Origin: Thiofilum flexile DSM 14609
Lineage (GTDB): Bacteria > Pseudomonadota > Gammaproteobacteria > Thiotrichales > Thiotrichaceae
Direction: 5' to 3'
Assembly (NCBI RefSeq): GCF_000380185.1
Contig: NZ_KB904746.1
Coordinates: forward strand, 186,001 to 250,000
DNA length: 64,000 nt
Part shown: positions 53,157-62,224 of the stretch, piece after piece
How the letters are laid out: each line of letters starts with the position of its first letter
Numbering within the stretch: position 1 is the first letter of the stretch
Position numbers and translations under genes: made by a program
The notes under the pieces: model-generated
The model's input: only the letters and a program-made list of their open reading frames with translations
What the model was told of the DNA's origin: nothing
The model's database searches: none

Positions 53157-54446
53157 GTGGAATTATTTGAACGTCCTAGTGTGGGTGAGAATGCCATACT
53201 AGTTCAAATTAAATTATCCTCTGTTCAGCAGGCTCCTGACCCGCAGGAGTTTGCTGAGCTGGCTAGGTCTGCTGGTGCGGAGGTAATTACTATTCTCACC
53301 GGCTCCCGCCCTATGCCAGATCGGCGTTATTTTATTGGTGAAGGTAAAGCTGAGGAATTAAAAGCCTTAGTAACACTTCATCAAGCGGATTTAGTTATCT
53401 TTGATCACTCCCTCTATCCTGCTCAAGAGCGCAATTTAGAACGTTTATTGCAATGTCGGGTATTGGATCGCACGGGATTGATTTTAGACATATTTGCCCA
53501 GCGTGCGCGTAGTCATGATGGCAAATTACAAGTCGAACTCGCACAGCTCAAATACATGTCTACTCGCCTAGTTCGGGGTTGGACGCATCTTGAGCGGCAA
53601 AAAGGCGGGATTGGCTTACGAGGCCCTGGTGAAACACAGCTCGAAACGGATCGCCGTTTATTAGCTGAGCGTATTAAGCAAATTAATAAACGCCTAGAAA
53701 AAGTCCAAAATCAACGGGAGCAAGGACGTCAATCACGACGTAAAGCTTCGGTACCTACTGTGTCATTGGTTGGCTATACCAATGCGGGTAAATCGACTTT
53801 ATTCAATACCTTAACCAAAGCCGATGTGTATGCAGCGGATCAACTCTTCGCCACACTAGACCCTACTCTACGCAGCTTAGTCTTACCTAATCAACAAGAT
53901 ATTATTTTAGTTGATACCGTGGGTTTTATTCGCAATCTGCCGCATGATTTAGTCGTCGCATTCCGCTCTACCTTACAAGAAACGGTTGAAGCTGATTTAC
54001 TCTTACATGTAATTGATAGTCATGATGAACAGCGCGATATTTTTATTGAGCAAGTGAATCACGTCATTAAAGAAATCGGCGCGGAACACGTCCCTCAAAT
54101 TGAAATCTATAATAAAATTGATTTAGCTAATCAAACACCTAGAATTGAGCCTGCGGATGGGATCAATCCGGTGCGAATTTTTATTTCAGCACAGCAAAAC
54201 TTAGGTATTGATTTATTACTGGATTACTTGGGTAATTATTTTGCGACTCAAATCTTTACTGGTACGATTCACTTAGAAGCTCGCTATGCTAAATTACGCG
54301 CCCAATTATATAAAGAAGAGGCTGTAATCACCGAAACCATTAATAGCTTAGGTGATTATATATTAACACTAAAAATCGATCAGCCTTTATTAGATAGATT
54401 GCTTAAAGAGGCGGAATTAGATTTAACCGAGTTATTAGCAGAATAA
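53157..54446 (+). CDS. hflX: GTPase HflX
   Basis: A 429-residue ribosome-associated GTPase that splits stalled or hibernating ribosomes. The N-terminal HflX domain has SAGAEVITILTGSRPMPD, GEGKAEELKA and GIGLRGPGETQLETDRR. The G domain has the P-loop GYTNAGKSTLFN, ADQLFATLDPT (switch I), DTVGFIRNLP (switch II) and NKIDL. The start is GTG at 53157. It ends within a strong intrinsic terminator shared with rho. Confidence 0.95.
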   Translation: MELFERPSVGENAILVQIKLSSVQQAPDPQEFAELARSAGAEVITILTGSRPMPDRRYFIGEGKAEELKALVTLHQADLVIFDHSLYPAQERNLERLLQCRVLDRTGLILDIFAQRARSHDGKLQVELAQLKYMSTRLVRGWTHLERQKGGIGLRGPGETQLETDRRLLAERIKQINKRLEKVQNQREQGRQSRRKASVPTVSLVGYTNAGKSTLFNTLTKADVYAADQLFATLDPTLRSLVLPNQQDIILVDTVGFIRNLPHDLVVAFRSTLQETVEADLLLHVIDSHDEQRDIFIEQVNHVIKEIGAEHVPQIEIYNKIDLANQTPRIEPADGINPVRIFISAQQNLGIDLLLDYLGNYFATQIFTGTIHLEARYAKLRAQLYKEEAVITETINSLGDYILTLKIDQPLLDRLLKEAELDLTELLAE

Positions 54447-54470
54447 AAAAGGCGCATGGAGCGCCTTTTT
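54445..54470. terminator. Bidirectional intrinsic terminator between hflX and rho
   Basis: AAAAAAGGCGC-ATGGA-GCGCCTTTTT: a 5-bp GC stem with A and T tracts on either side, so it gives a U-tract in both directions. It starts at the last base of hflX and is 20 bp from the rho stop. This is the one classical intrinsic terminator I see in the window. Confidence 0.85.
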
Positions 54471-54489
54471 CACAGGTGCTCTTAGTCTA

Positions 54490-55749
54490 TTAATTACGGC
54501 GCATGGTATCAAAAAACTCACTATTGACCTTAGTCTTAGAGAGTCTCTCAAATAAGAACTCCATTGCTTCCAATTCATCCATACTGTGTAAGAATTTACG
54601 CAAAATCCATAAGTTTTGTAATTCATCGGGCGTAGTTAATAGCTCTTCACGGCGCGTACCGGAGCGATTAATATTAATAGCAGGGAAAACACGTTTTTCA
54701 GCAATACGGCGATCTAAGTGAACCTCCATATTACCCGTACCTTTAAACTCCTCATAAATGACATCATCCATTTTAGAGCCGGTATCAATTAAGGCCGTCG
54801 CAATAATGGTAAGGCTTCCACCCTCTTCAATATTACGTGCCGCACCAAAGAAACGTTTAGGACGGTGTAAAGCATTAGCATCCACCCCGCCCGTCAATAC
54901 CTTACCTGAGGAAGGTACAACCGTATTGTAGGCACGGGCTAGACGAGTAATGGAGTCTAGTAGAATCACGACATCCATTTTATGTTCGACTAAACGCTTA
55001 GCTTTTTCAATCACCATTTCCGCCACTTGTACGTGACGTGTTGCCGGCTCATCAAAGGTGGAAGAAACGACTTCACCCTGCACCATGCGCGACATTTCAG
55101 TCACCTCTTCAGGGCGCTCGTCGATGAGGAGTACAATGAGATAACAATCGGGGTAATTAGAGGTAATACTTTGGGCGATATTTTGTAGCATTAGGGTCTT
55201 ACCCGCTTTGGGGGGGGCTATAATCAGACCACGCTGACCTTTACCAATGGGCGCTACAATATCAATCACCCGTGCTGTAATGTCCTCACTACTACCATTA
55301 CCCCGCTCCATGCGGATTCGGTCCGTTGGGTGTAACGGGGTTAGGTTTTCAAAGAGGATTTTATTACGTGCATGCTCAGGAGCTTCCATATTAATGGTGT
55401 CTACTTTGAGCAAGGCAAAATAACGTTCACCCTCTTTAGGGGGACGTATTTTCCCCGTAACTGTATCACCCGTGCGTAAACCAAAGCGGCGAATTTGACT
55501 AGGTGATACGTAAATATCATCTGCCCCCGCCAAATAGCTTGAATCTTGAGAGCGCAGGAAACCAAACCCATCCTGCAATATTTCTAATACCCCATCGCCA
55601 TAAATGTCCTCTCCATTTTGTGCGTGTGCTTTCAAAATGGCGAAGATAATATCTTGCTTACGTGCGCGGGAAACGCTGTCAAGCCCCATGGATTGAGCTA
55701 ATTCAAAAAGCTCTGATGTAGGTGTCTTTTTTAATTCAGATAAGTTCAT
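54490..55749 (-). CDS. rho: Transcription termination factor Rho
   Basis: A 419-residue hexameric RNA-dependent helicase, the same length as E. coli Rho. The N-terminal RNA-binding domain has [18 protein letters not shown] and [20 protein letters not shown]-type text. The motor has the P-loop [15 protein letters not shown], Walker B region [17 protein letters not shown], the Q-loop region [14 protein letters not shown] and the R-loop [13 protein letters not shown]. It is transcribed away from trxA's 3' end, after a leader of up to 290 bp. rho and trxA are neighbours in most gammaproteobacteria. Confidence 0.97.
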   Translation of the reverse strand: MNLSELKKTPTSELFELAQSMGLDSVSRARKQDIIFAILKAHAQNGEDIYGDGVLEILQDGFGFLRSQDSSYLAGADDIYVSPSQIRRFGLRTGDTVTGKIRPPKEGERYFALLKVDTINMEAPEHARNKILFENLTPLHPTDRIRMERGNGSSEDITARVIDIVAPIGKGQRGLIIAPPKAGKTLMLQNIAQSITSNYPDCYLIVLLIDERPEEVTEMSRMVQGEVVSSTFDEPATRHVQVAEMVIEKAKRLVEHKMDVVILLDSITRLARAYNTVVPSSGKVLTGGVDANALHRPKRFFGAARNIEEGGSLTIIATALIDTGSKMDDVIYEEFKGTGNMEVHLDRRIAEKRVFPAININRSGTRREELLTTPDELQNLWILRKFLHSMDELEAMEFLFERLSKTKVNSEFFDTMRRN

Positions 55750-56040
55750 AGATGGAATAGATACGCTGAAGGCATATAAATTTAAGGGAGTACTTGTCCC
55801 CTGCTCAAGCTACTACTTAATTTAGTGAAGTAGAAATTTAATCAGAGTCTCAGTGAGCCTTACTATGCAATAGTAGTCTTGTAAGGTATAGGCACTATAA
55901 GAGAGCTTGGGACAAAACTGAAGAAAATAACCCAAGAAAAGGCTATTTGTCTAACGCTAACACGATTATCTATCGATGTCTAGTCAATTTATTGCAGAGG
56001 CAGAAATACCTAAAAGTATTTCTTGCCTCTTTAATCGTCA
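55750..56040 (-). promoter_or_regulatory. rho leader / trxA-rho intergenic region
   Basis: A gap of 291 bp on the minus strand between the trxA stop and the rho start. In E. coli the rho leader is long and Rho ends its own transcript there. The long leader here fits that but I see no recognisable rut element or leader peptide. The only structure noted is the stem-loop at 55997-56029 next to trxA. Confidence 0.35.
55997..56029 (-). terminator. Stem-loop after trxA
   Basis: GAGGCAGAAATAC and GTATTTCTTGCCTC pair along 13 bp with one bulged base, around CTAAAA, 11 bp after the trxA stop. It probably ends the trxA transcript, although the minus-strand sequence after it (TGCAATAA) is not T-rich. 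Confidence 0.55.
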
Positions 56041-56373
56041 TTATAAGTTTTGATTCAAAAATGCGACTAATTGCGTTTTAGATAAAGCGCCCATTTTAGT
56101 AGCCTCTACCTGCCCGTCTTTAAATAGCATTAAAGTAGGAATACCTCGAACACCATAACGACTAGGCGTGCTAGGATTACTGTCTATATCCAGTTTAGCT
56201 ACCTTCATACGTCCCTGAAAATCTACGGCTATTTCATCTAAAACGGGGGCAATTGCTTTACAAGGCCCACACCACTCTGCCCAATAGTCCACTAAAACCG
56301 GAATATCAGACTTTAATACATCTTGCTCAAACGAAGCATCCGAAAGATGTACAATATGTTCATTTTCACCCAC
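56041..56373 (-). CDS. trxA: Thioredoxin
   Basis: A 110-residue cytosolic disulphide reductase. The active site is WAEWCGPCK (the canonical WCGPC), followed by the conserved [31 protein letters not shown] with cis-proline, and [14 protein letters not shown]. Length matches E. coli thioredoxin 1. It precedes rho on the same strand, the conserved arrangement. Confidence 0.96.
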   Translation of the reverse strand: MGENEHIVHLSDASFEQDVLKSDIPVLVDYWAEWCGPCKAIAPVLDEIAVDFQGRMKVAKLDIDSNPSTPSRYGVRGIPTLMLFKDGQVEATKMGALSKTQLVAFLNQNL

Positions 56374-56576
56374 TGCTCATTCTCCATCTTGAGTTACACG
56401 CTCGTGTTAGCACCTTAAGTCTAGACTAGACTAGTTATATAGCACTCAGGTTATCTAACTGTCAGTACTATCTATTGATGATACACCCATTCAGCGACTC
56501 GTACTCGTCTATTGAACTATGACTTTCAACGATAGTCTAATACTATCATAAGGCCAAAAACCAAGGATATGCTACT

Positions 56577-57281
56577 ATGCTAAGACCCCATTATTACTAC
56601 GGTCTACTATTATTAAGTTTAAGCATCTACAGTACCCCTACCCTAGCAGAGCTAAGGTCGTATCAAGCTAGCTATCAAGTCGTTAAATCGGGACTTACCC
56701 TAGGGACTATGAATGCACAAGTCAATATCTCTGGGCCAAACTACACCTATACTCGCCAAACGCAAGCCAATGGTTTAGCAGCCGTATTAAGTGGTGATCG
56801 TTTAACCGAACAAGCCCAAGGCACCATAAAAGGCGCACAACTTCTACCCAAAAGCTATTTATATGATCATAAAAATAGACGCAAAGAACGGCGTGATCAG
56901 TTTCGGTTTACGTCGCCCACGGCTGTCGCCGGACAAAAGGATGGTAGTGCTTATCAATTAACGGTTCCTGCTGGCACCTTAGATCCATCGAGTATGGAGC
57001 TTAAATTGATGGATGATGTAGCGGCTAATCGCCCACTGAACTACCGTGTTACGGAAAAAGGTGGACTCAAAAACTATCAAATACAAAAACTGGGCAACGA
57101 AACCATCTCCGTACCTGCGGGACAGTTTAATACTGTTAAGGTACAAGTTGCTCGCAGTGGCAGTGAGCGCCAGACTACTTTTTGGTTAGCTCCAACATTA
57201 AATTATGCTCCCGTTAAAATGCTGCACAATGAAGAAGGCGATGTGATCGAAACGCAATTACTCAATTACAACGGACGTTAG
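56577..57281 (+). CDS. DUF3108 exported protein
   Basis: A 234-residue protein with a signal peptide (YGLLLLSLSIYSTPTLA, cleavage near residue 24). The body (LRSYQASYQVVKSGLTLGTM, then YTYTRQTQANGLAAVLSGD, then LPKSYLYDHKNRRKERRDQF and NFNTVKVQ-like TISVPAGQFNTVKVQVARS) matches DUF3108, a periplasmic beta-sheet family without known function. AAGGA lies 9 bp before ATG 56577. Monocistronic, divergent from trxA. Confidence 0.82.
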   Translation: MLRPHYYYGLLLLSLSIYSTPTLAELRSYQASYQVVKSGLTLGTMNAQVNISGPNYTYTRQTQANGLAAVLSGDRLTEQAQGTIKGAQLLPKSYLYDHKNRRKERRDQFRFTSPTAVAGQKDGSAYQLTVPAGTLDPSSMELKLMDDVAANRPLNYRVTEKGGLKNYQIQKLGNETISVPAGQFNTVKVQVARSGSERQTTFWLAPTLNYAPVKMLHNEEGDVIETQLLNYNGR

Positions 57282-57315
57282 ATTAAGCTCGTCATCCCAA
57301 CTAACTCCTAAAGGC

Positions 57316-57324
57316 TGATATAAT
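57316..57324 (+). promoter_or_regulatory. Extended -10 promoter of the YdcH gene
   Basis: TGATATAAT is a perfect extended -10 element (TGnTATAAT), with no good -35 box, as is normal for this promoter type. Transcription should begin near 57331, giving a leader of about 76 bases. That leader contains GAGGT (57335-57339) and ACCTC (57358-57362), which can pair. Confidence 0.6.
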
Positions 57325-57406
57325 ATCCCTAGTTGAGGTAGGCGCAGGGGTCGTGTAACCTCTCCTGTTTAATATGCAACCTTTTTTATTTGTAGGAGTT
57401 AAATTT

Positions 57407-57646
57407 ATGTTTGGTGAATCACATAACTTGGCAGATGAACTACCAGAGTTCAAAGATAAAATTTCTCAACTGAAAACCGAAAATAATCATTTTACTAAAT
57501 TATTTGGTGAGTATGATGAGGTAGTACATCAACTACATCGAGTGGAGCAAGGCATTGAAGTCCATGCGGATGCAGTGGTGGAAGAGCTGAAACTGAAACG
57601 CTTACATTTAAAAGATGCGTTATACGATATGCTGAAAAAAGCTTAA
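57407..57646 (+). CDS. YdcH family protein (DUF465)
   Basis: A 79-residue all-helical protein, probably a small coiled coil. LPEFKDKISQLKTENNHFTKL, of which the first 20 residues carry the family signature, is followed by YDEVVHQLHRVEQG and LKLKRLHLKDALYDML, the DUF465 pattern (GDSxxxxxLxxxHxxLDxxIxxLE-like family). I chose ATG 57407, which has GGAG 11 bp upstream; the frame is open from 57374. Function unknown. Followed by a large inverted-repeat element. Confidence 0.85.
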   Translation: MFGESHNLADELPEFKDKISQLKTENNHFTKLFGEYDEVVHQLHRVEQGIEVHADAVVEELKLKRLHLKDALYDMLKKA

Positions 57647-57673
57647 TCAGGTTTCAGCTAATAAGTAGATATG

Positions 57674-57781
57674 CCAAAGTAATCGAGTATTTCTGAAGCA
57701 GTCTTGGCGGCAAGGATGCCGCCTTGTAGCGTACAGGGATGTATTCACAGTGGCTGCGGAGGAAATACTCGGTTACTTTGG
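57674..57781. repeat. 108-bp intergenic inverted-repeat element, complete copy
   Basis: The element begins CCAAAGTAATCGAGTATTTC and ends with its near complement GAAATACTCGGTTACTTTGG. The terminal arms of 21 bp match at 19 positions. Inside is a second perfect dyad, GGCGGCA-AGGA-TGCCGCC, and the string GTACAGGGATGTATTCACAG, which I recall from dispersed intergenic palindromes in several gammaproteobacteria. It lies between convergent ydcH and gatC genes and codes for nothing. A partial relative is at 62155. This is most likely a dispersed palindromic (REP/BIME or MITE-like) element and may also end transcription. Confidence 0.7.
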
Positions 57782-57858
57782 TTCAAGCACTTACACAATT
57801 AAGTCCTTTAGTGTTTTAAGCTAAAGGGCTTAATCATAATCAGGTCAACATTACAATC

Positions 57859-58146
57859 TTAATCAATAACCTGTGGGACTAAATACAAGCCATCCTCTAC
57901 TTCTGGAGCAATCTTTTGGTATTCAGCCCGATGATTCGTTTCAGTGACCACGTCCTCACGTAGGCGTTGCAGCGCATCATGTGGATTAGCCAAGGGCAAA
58001 ATCCCTGTGGTATCTACCGCCTCTAATTGATCCGCTAATACTAAAATATTGGATAAACTGTTGGCATACTCAGAGACTTTATCCTCTGATACCGCTAAAC
58101 GGGCTAAATTAGCGACCTTTTTAACTTCATCAATTGAAATAGACAT
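57859..58146 (-). CDS. gatC: Aspartyl/glutamyl-tRNA amidotransferase subunit C
   Basis: A 95-residue small subunit that wraps around GatA and GatB in the transamidosome and stabilises GatA. SIDEVKKVANLARLAVSED, LSNILVLADQLEAVDT and LREDVVTE are the family pattern. It is the last gene of the gatA-gatB-gatC operon, 3 bp after gatB. Most proteobacterial operons have gatC first, so the order is unusual. Confidence 0.93.
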   Translation of the reverse strand: MSISIDEVKKVANLARLAVSEDKVSEYANSLSNILVLADQLEAVDTTGILPLANPHDALQRLREDVVTETNHRAEYQKIAPEVEDGLYLVPQVID

Positions 58147-58149
58147 ACA

Positions 58150-59586
58150 TTACCCCGCCAATTTTTGCTTTAGAATATCATTGAGAGTCGCTGGGTTCGC
58201 TTTACCTTTTGACGCTTTCATGGCTTGTCCTACAAAGAAGCCAAAGACCTTGTCCTTACCGCTGCGATACTGTGCGACTTGTTCGGGATTGGCAGCAATG
58301 ATTTCATCAATAATGGCTTCAATCGCGCTATTATCGGTAATCTGCTTTAAACCTTTCGCTTCAATCACACTATCGGCATCACCCTCGCCTTGCCACATAG
58401 CCTCTAATACATCTTTAGCCATTTTGCCGGAAATCGTATTGTCCTGAATGCGTTTTAGTAACCCTACCAATGCCTCTGCACTAATCGGTAGCTGCTCAAA
58501 CGCTAGCTCAGCACGATTGAGCCGCGCGGCAACCTCACCATTCATCCAGTTAGCTGTCAGTTTGGCATCCCCTGAACCTTTAGCAACGGCTTCAAAGTAC
58601 TCACCCTCCTCACGACTTTGTACTAAGAGTCCTGCATCATAAGCACTCAAACCATACTCGCTCATAAAACGCGCTTTTTTAGCATCCGGTAATTCCGGCA
58701 AGTCGGCACGCACCGCATCAATATCCGCATCGGTGATAAGAATAGGTAATAAATCAGGATCAGGGAAATAGCGGTAGTCGTTGACATCCTCTTTAGAACG
58801 CATAGAACGCGTTTCACCCTTATCAGGGTCAAACAGGCGTGTTTCCTGCACTAATAAATGCCCTTTACCCGCTTCAATTAAATCAATATGCCGGGCTACT
58901 TCGTGATGAATCGCGCGCTCAATAAAACGGAAGGAATTGAGGTTTTTAATCTCTACCCGCGTACCGAACGGTGTACCGGGTTTATGTACTGACACATTCA
59001 CATCACAACGGAAGGAGCCTTCTTGCATATTGCCATCGCAAATACCTAAATAGCGTACTAGAGAGTGCATTTTTTTCACATAGGCGACGGCTTCTTTAGC
59101 ACTGCGAATATCTGGCTCGGAGACAATTTCCAGCAGTGGTGTACTAGCACGATTTAAATCAATACCCGACTGATTAACAAAACCTTCATGTACCGATTTA
59201 CCTGCATCTTCCTCTAAGTGAGCGCGTGTAATGCCAATGCGCTTAACCGTACCATCCTCCAGCTCAATATCTAACTGCCCTTTACCGACAATCGGGAATT
59301 CATACTGGCTGATTTGATAGCCTTTGGGTAAATCGGGATAGAAATAGTTTTTACGCGCAAATACCGAGTGCTTACCAATCTCTGCTCCTAAAGCCAGACC
59401 TAATTTAATACCAAACTCAACCGCTTTTTTATTGAGTACGGGCAAGGTGCCGGGCATCGCTAGATCTAGCAGGCTAGCTTGAGTATTGGGTTCGGCTCCG
59501 TAAGCGGTCGATGAACCCGAAAAAATCTTGCTATTGGTGGCTAATTGAGCATGAATCTCTAAGCCAATAACGGTTTCCCATTCCAT
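58150..59586 (-). CDS. gatB: Aspartyl/glutamyl-tRNA amidotransferase subunit B
   Basis: A 478-residue subunit that binds the misacylated tRNA, activates Glu-tRNA-Gln or Asp-tRNA-Asn with ATP and amidates it. Marks: [69 protein letters not shown] and [10 protein letters not shown]; the C-terminal YqeY-like tail domain is present. It lies 12 bp after gatA. Presence of the complex implies that Gln-tRNA and/or Asn-tRNA is made indirectly. Confidence 0.96.
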   Translation of the reverse strand: MEWETVIGLEIHAQLATNSKIFSGSSTAYGAEPNTQASLLDLAMPGTLPVLNKKAVEFGIKLGLALGAEIGKHSVFARKNYFYPDLPKGYQISQYEFPIVGKGQLDIELEDGTVKRIGITRAHLEEDAGKSVHEGFVNQSGIDLNRASTPLLEIVSEPDIRSAKEAVAYVKKMHSLVRYLGICDGNMQEGSFRCDVNVSVHKPGTPFGTRVEIKNLNSFRFIERAIHHEVARHIDLIEAGKGHLLVQETRLFDPDKGETRSMRSKEDVNDYRYFPDPDLLPILITDADIDAVRADLPELPDAKKARFMSEYGLSAYDAGLLVQSREEGEYFEAVAKGSGDAKLTANWMNGEVAARLNRAELAFEQLPISAEALVGLLKRIQDNTISGKMAKDVLEAMWQGEGDADSVIEAKGLKQITDNSAIEAIIDEIIAANPEQVAQYRSGKDKVFGFFVGQAMKASKGKANPATLNDILKQKLAG

Positions 59587-59598
59587 GACTACCCCTCC

Positions 59599-61089
59599 TT
59601 ATGCAAACTGTGCAGGCATACGGGTATGCCAATCAGTTAATTGTTGATATTGATGGGCAATGTTTAGGAGTCGTGCTTCATCAAAATAATTACCCACTAA
59701 TTGCATCCCTACCGGCAAACCGCTTTGGGTAAAGCCCACCGGAATACTCATACCGGGCAAGCCTGCGAGACTCACCGGAATGGTATATAAATCCTCTAAA
59801 TACATAGCGACGGGATCATTAACTTTTTCACCTAGCTTAAACGCAGCGGTAGGCGCACACGGCCCCATAATCACATCCACATCGTTAAAGGCTTGGACGA
59901 AATCATTTTTAATTAAACGCCGTACCTGCTGAGCTTTAATGTAATAGGCATCATAGTAGCCTGCGGACAAGGCATACGTACCAATCATAATCCGGCGCTT
60001 CACTTCCTCGCCAAAGCCTTCCGCGCGGGTGCGTTTATACATATCCGTTAAGTCTTGCGGATTATCACAACGAGCGCCATAACGCACTCCATCAAAACGG
60101 GATAGATTAGAAGAAGCTTCCGCTGGAGCAATAATGTAATACACCGGAACCGCTAAATGGCTATTGGGTAAATCGATTTCTTTGACCGTAGCGCCTTGTA
60201 ACTCAAACGCTTTAATCGCCGCTTGAATAATGGTTGCGACCTCATTATTCAAACCTTCTGCAAAAAATTGCTTAGGCACACCAATGCGTAAACCTGTCAA
60301 AGGCTGATTTAAGGTAGCCGTATAATCGGGAACAGGCTCCGTGCTACAGGTCGAGTCGCGCTCATCCAAGCCCGCAATCGCATTTAAGGTTAGGGCGCAG
60401 TCCTCTGCACTCACCGCCATAGGGCCGCATTGATCAAGGCTAGAAGCAAAGGCAATCATGCCATAGCGTGAGACACGTCCGTAGGTCGGTTTAATGCCGG
60501 TAATACCGCAAAAAGAAGCTGGTTGACGAATCGAGCCTCCGGTATCACTCCCTAAGACCATAGGTGCTAATCGTGCCGCTACCGCCGCCGCACCGCCCCC
60601 TGATGAGCCACCAGGTACATACTCTGGATTCCACGGATTGCGTACACAACCATAAGCTGAGGACTCATTGGATGACCCCATGGCGAACTCATCCATATTA
60701 TTCTTACCCAATAAAACGCCGCCGGCTTTTTTAAGCTGGGTGGTGACATGAGCATCGTAGGGAGAAATAAAATTATGCAGAATTTTCGAGCCGGAGGTCG
60801 TGAGTACACCCTCAGTGCAATATAAATCTTTTAAGGCATAGGGAATGCCTGCTAGCGGATTGCTCAGCTCACCCGCCCGAATACGATTATCAATAGTCAC
60901 TGCACTGGCTAAAGCAGACTCTTTAGTGACCGTAATATAGGCATTAATTTCTGGCTCGAAGCGTTCAATACGCTCTAAGTAGGCTTGAGTCACTTCCATG
61001 ACAGAAAACTGCCCCGAAGTAATCCCCTGATGTAGCGCCTTAATTGACAAGCTTGTCAATGCACCAGAGGTTGAGTCGGTATGAGACAT
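59599..61089 (-). CDS. gatA: Aspartyl/glutamyl-tRNA amidotransferase subunit A
   Basis: A 496-residue amidase that frees ammonia from glutamine and passes it through a channel to GatB. The catalytic Ser-cisSer-Lys triad is visible: Lys in PYALKDLY, cis-Ser in [15 protein letters not shown] and the nucleophile in [25 protein letters not shown]. The length is typical (~485). First gene of the operon. Confidence 0.96.
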   Translation of the reverse strand: MSHTDSTSGALTSLSIKALHQGITSGQFSVMEVTQAYLERIERFEPEINAYITVTKESALASAVTIDNRIRAGELSNPLAGIPYALKDLYCTEGVLTTSGSKILHNFISPYDAHVTTQLKKAGGVLLGKNNMDEFAMGSSNESSAYGCVRNPWNPEYVPGGSSGGGAAAVAARLAPMVLGSDTGGSIRQPASFCGITGIKPTYGRVSRYGMIAFASSLDQCGPMAVSAEDCALTLNAIAGLDERDSTCSTEPVPDYTATLNQPLTGLRIGVPKQFFAEGLNNEVATIIQAAIKAFELQGATVKEIDLPNSHLAVPVYYIIAPAEASSNLSRFDGVRYGARCDNPQDLTDMYKRTRAEGFGEEVKRRIMIGTYALSAGYYDAYYIKAQQVRRLIKNDFVQAFNDVDVIMGPCAPTAAFKLGEKVNDPVAMYLEDLYTIPVSLAGLPGMSIPVGFTQSGLPVGMQLVGNYFDEARLLNIAHQYQQLTDWHTRMPAQFA

Positions 61090-61196
61090 GAATTTCTCCG
61101 TTGAGCGGGATGATGTTAGTTATACGATCAGGCGATTATTGTGATTAGCATGCCTGACTGCAATAGGATAAAGGTGAGGGATTATAACAGATGGGC

Positions 61197-61209
61197 AGTG
61201 GCTGCCACT
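61197..61209. repeat. Short perfect palindrome upstream of the Phd-UPF0175/PIN operon
   Basis: AGTGGC-T-GCCACT is a perfect 6-bp dyad about 120 bp before the antitoxin start, in the gap to divergent gatA. It may be an operator, but its distance from the gene makes that uncertain. Confidence 0.25.
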
Positions 61210-61330
61210 AGATTAGACTTAATGACAATCAAACATACAGATCACCTAATTTTACCTACCTTACAATTAATTTTTCTCAAAGTTTACACGCTGCTATACT
61301 CTATTGTACCCGCAAAACGTAGTAAAAATC

Positions 61331-61666
61331 ATGCACACTATTAGTATTCGTGAAATGCGCAATAATCCTTCTTATTTGACGCAATCCCTAGAACAAGATG
61401 AATATGTATTCATCACCAAACATGGTAAGCCTATTGGTATTGCCATCCCTCTCTCCGATGCAAACTTAACAATAGGACTCACCAAAGCGACCGCTCTACA
61501 AGCATGGCGTAGAGGCGATATTTCACTTGGTAAATTTGCCGAACTCGTGGAAATGAATAAAAACACACTGCGCCAAGTACTGACTCAGATGAATCTACCC
61601 ACTATTGATTATAGTGAGCAGGAAGCATTACAAGAAGCCGACTTTCTACTAAGTGAGCAGTCGTAA
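61331..61666 (+). CDS. Antitoxin with Phd-like N-terminus and UPF0175-like C-terminus
   Basis: A 111-residue protein. Residues 1-~45 read as a Phd/YefM antitoxin domain (HTISIREMRNNPSYLTQSL, then VFITKHGKPIGIAIPLS). Residues ~52-95 read as a UPF0175 helix-turn-helix (ALQAWRRGDISLGKFAELVE, then LRQVLTQMNLPTIDYSEQE). UPF0175 proteins are usual partners of DUF3368 PIN proteins, which follows here with a TAATG overlap. The combination of two DNA-binding or antitoxin modules in one chain is noteworthy. I chose ATG 61331 because the Phd domain starts there; the frame is open from 61304. Confidence 0.75.
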   Translation: MHTISIREMRNNPSYLTQSLEQDEYVFITKHGKPIGIAIPLSDANLTIGLTKATALQAWRRGDISLGKFAELVEMNKNTLRQVLTQMNLPTIDYSEQEALQEADFLLSEQS

Positions 61667-62142
61667 TGAGCCGTATTATTATCGCTGATAGCTCACCCTT
61701 AATAGCTCTGCTTAATATCGATCAGTTCCCTTTGCTCGAATATTTATTTGAGCAAATTATTATTCTTCAACAAGTCGCTGATGAGATTACGCGTGGAGAG
61801 AGTGAAAACTCGATTTGGTTTAATAAATTACAATCAGGTTATGTTCGGATAGAACCTTTAAAACCGGATGCACGCCTAGCTATTTTACTATTGCAAATTG
61901 ACCCAGGTGAATCAGAAGCTATTTTATTGGCTGATCAACTCAAATTACCCTTGCTAATTGATGACCTCGCGGGGCGTAAAATGGCTCAAGACTTAGGGAT
62001 CACTATCACCGGATTGGTAGGTGTTTTATTAGCGTTAAAACGCAAAAATGTACTACTCAATAAGCCTATGTTAGAGATAGTAGCTGATTTAGAGCAGGTT
62101 AACTTTAGAATTAGTAAACCATTAAAGCAGTTATTGCTATAA
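61666..62142 (+). CDS. DUF3368 PIN-domain ribonuclease toxin
   Basis: A 158-residue PIN-fold protein of the DUF3368 group. The acidic active-site residues are in IIIADSSPLIALLN (Asp8), VADEITRG, DPGESEAILLADQL and LLIDDLAGRKMAQDLG. The frame looks complete. PIN toxins cleave RNA (tRNA, rRNA or mRNA sites) with Mg or Mn; the target is unknown. It starts on the last base of the antitoxin stop (TAATG). The following gap holds a partial copy of the inverted-repeat element. Confidence 0.82.
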   Translation: MSRIIIADSSPLIALLNIDQFPLLEYLFEQIIILQQVADEITRGESENSIWFNKLQSGYVRIEPLKPDARLAILLLQIDPGESEAILLADQLKLPLLIDDLAGRKMAQDLGITITGLVGVLLALKRKNVLLNKPMLEIVADLEQVNFRISKPLKQLLL

Positions 62143-62154
62143 GTACTAGGCAAC

Positions 62155-62196
62155 AGTAATCGGGTATTTCTATGTCAGGCTTGGCAGCAGGGATGC
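62155..62196. repeat. Partial/diverged second copy of the intergenic inverted-repeat element
   Basis: AGTAATCGGGTATTTCTATG (62155-62174) and the following bases to 62196 match the left half of the element at 57676-57719 at 34 of 42 positions without gaps, including the CTTGGC-GCA-GGATGC core. The right arm is not recognisable. It lies between the convergent PIN toxin and smrA genes. The first 17 bases differ from the other copy at a single position. Confidence 0.6.
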
Positions 62197-62224
62197 AATC
62201 TCTCCCTGTGCCTCTGCTCGTGTC

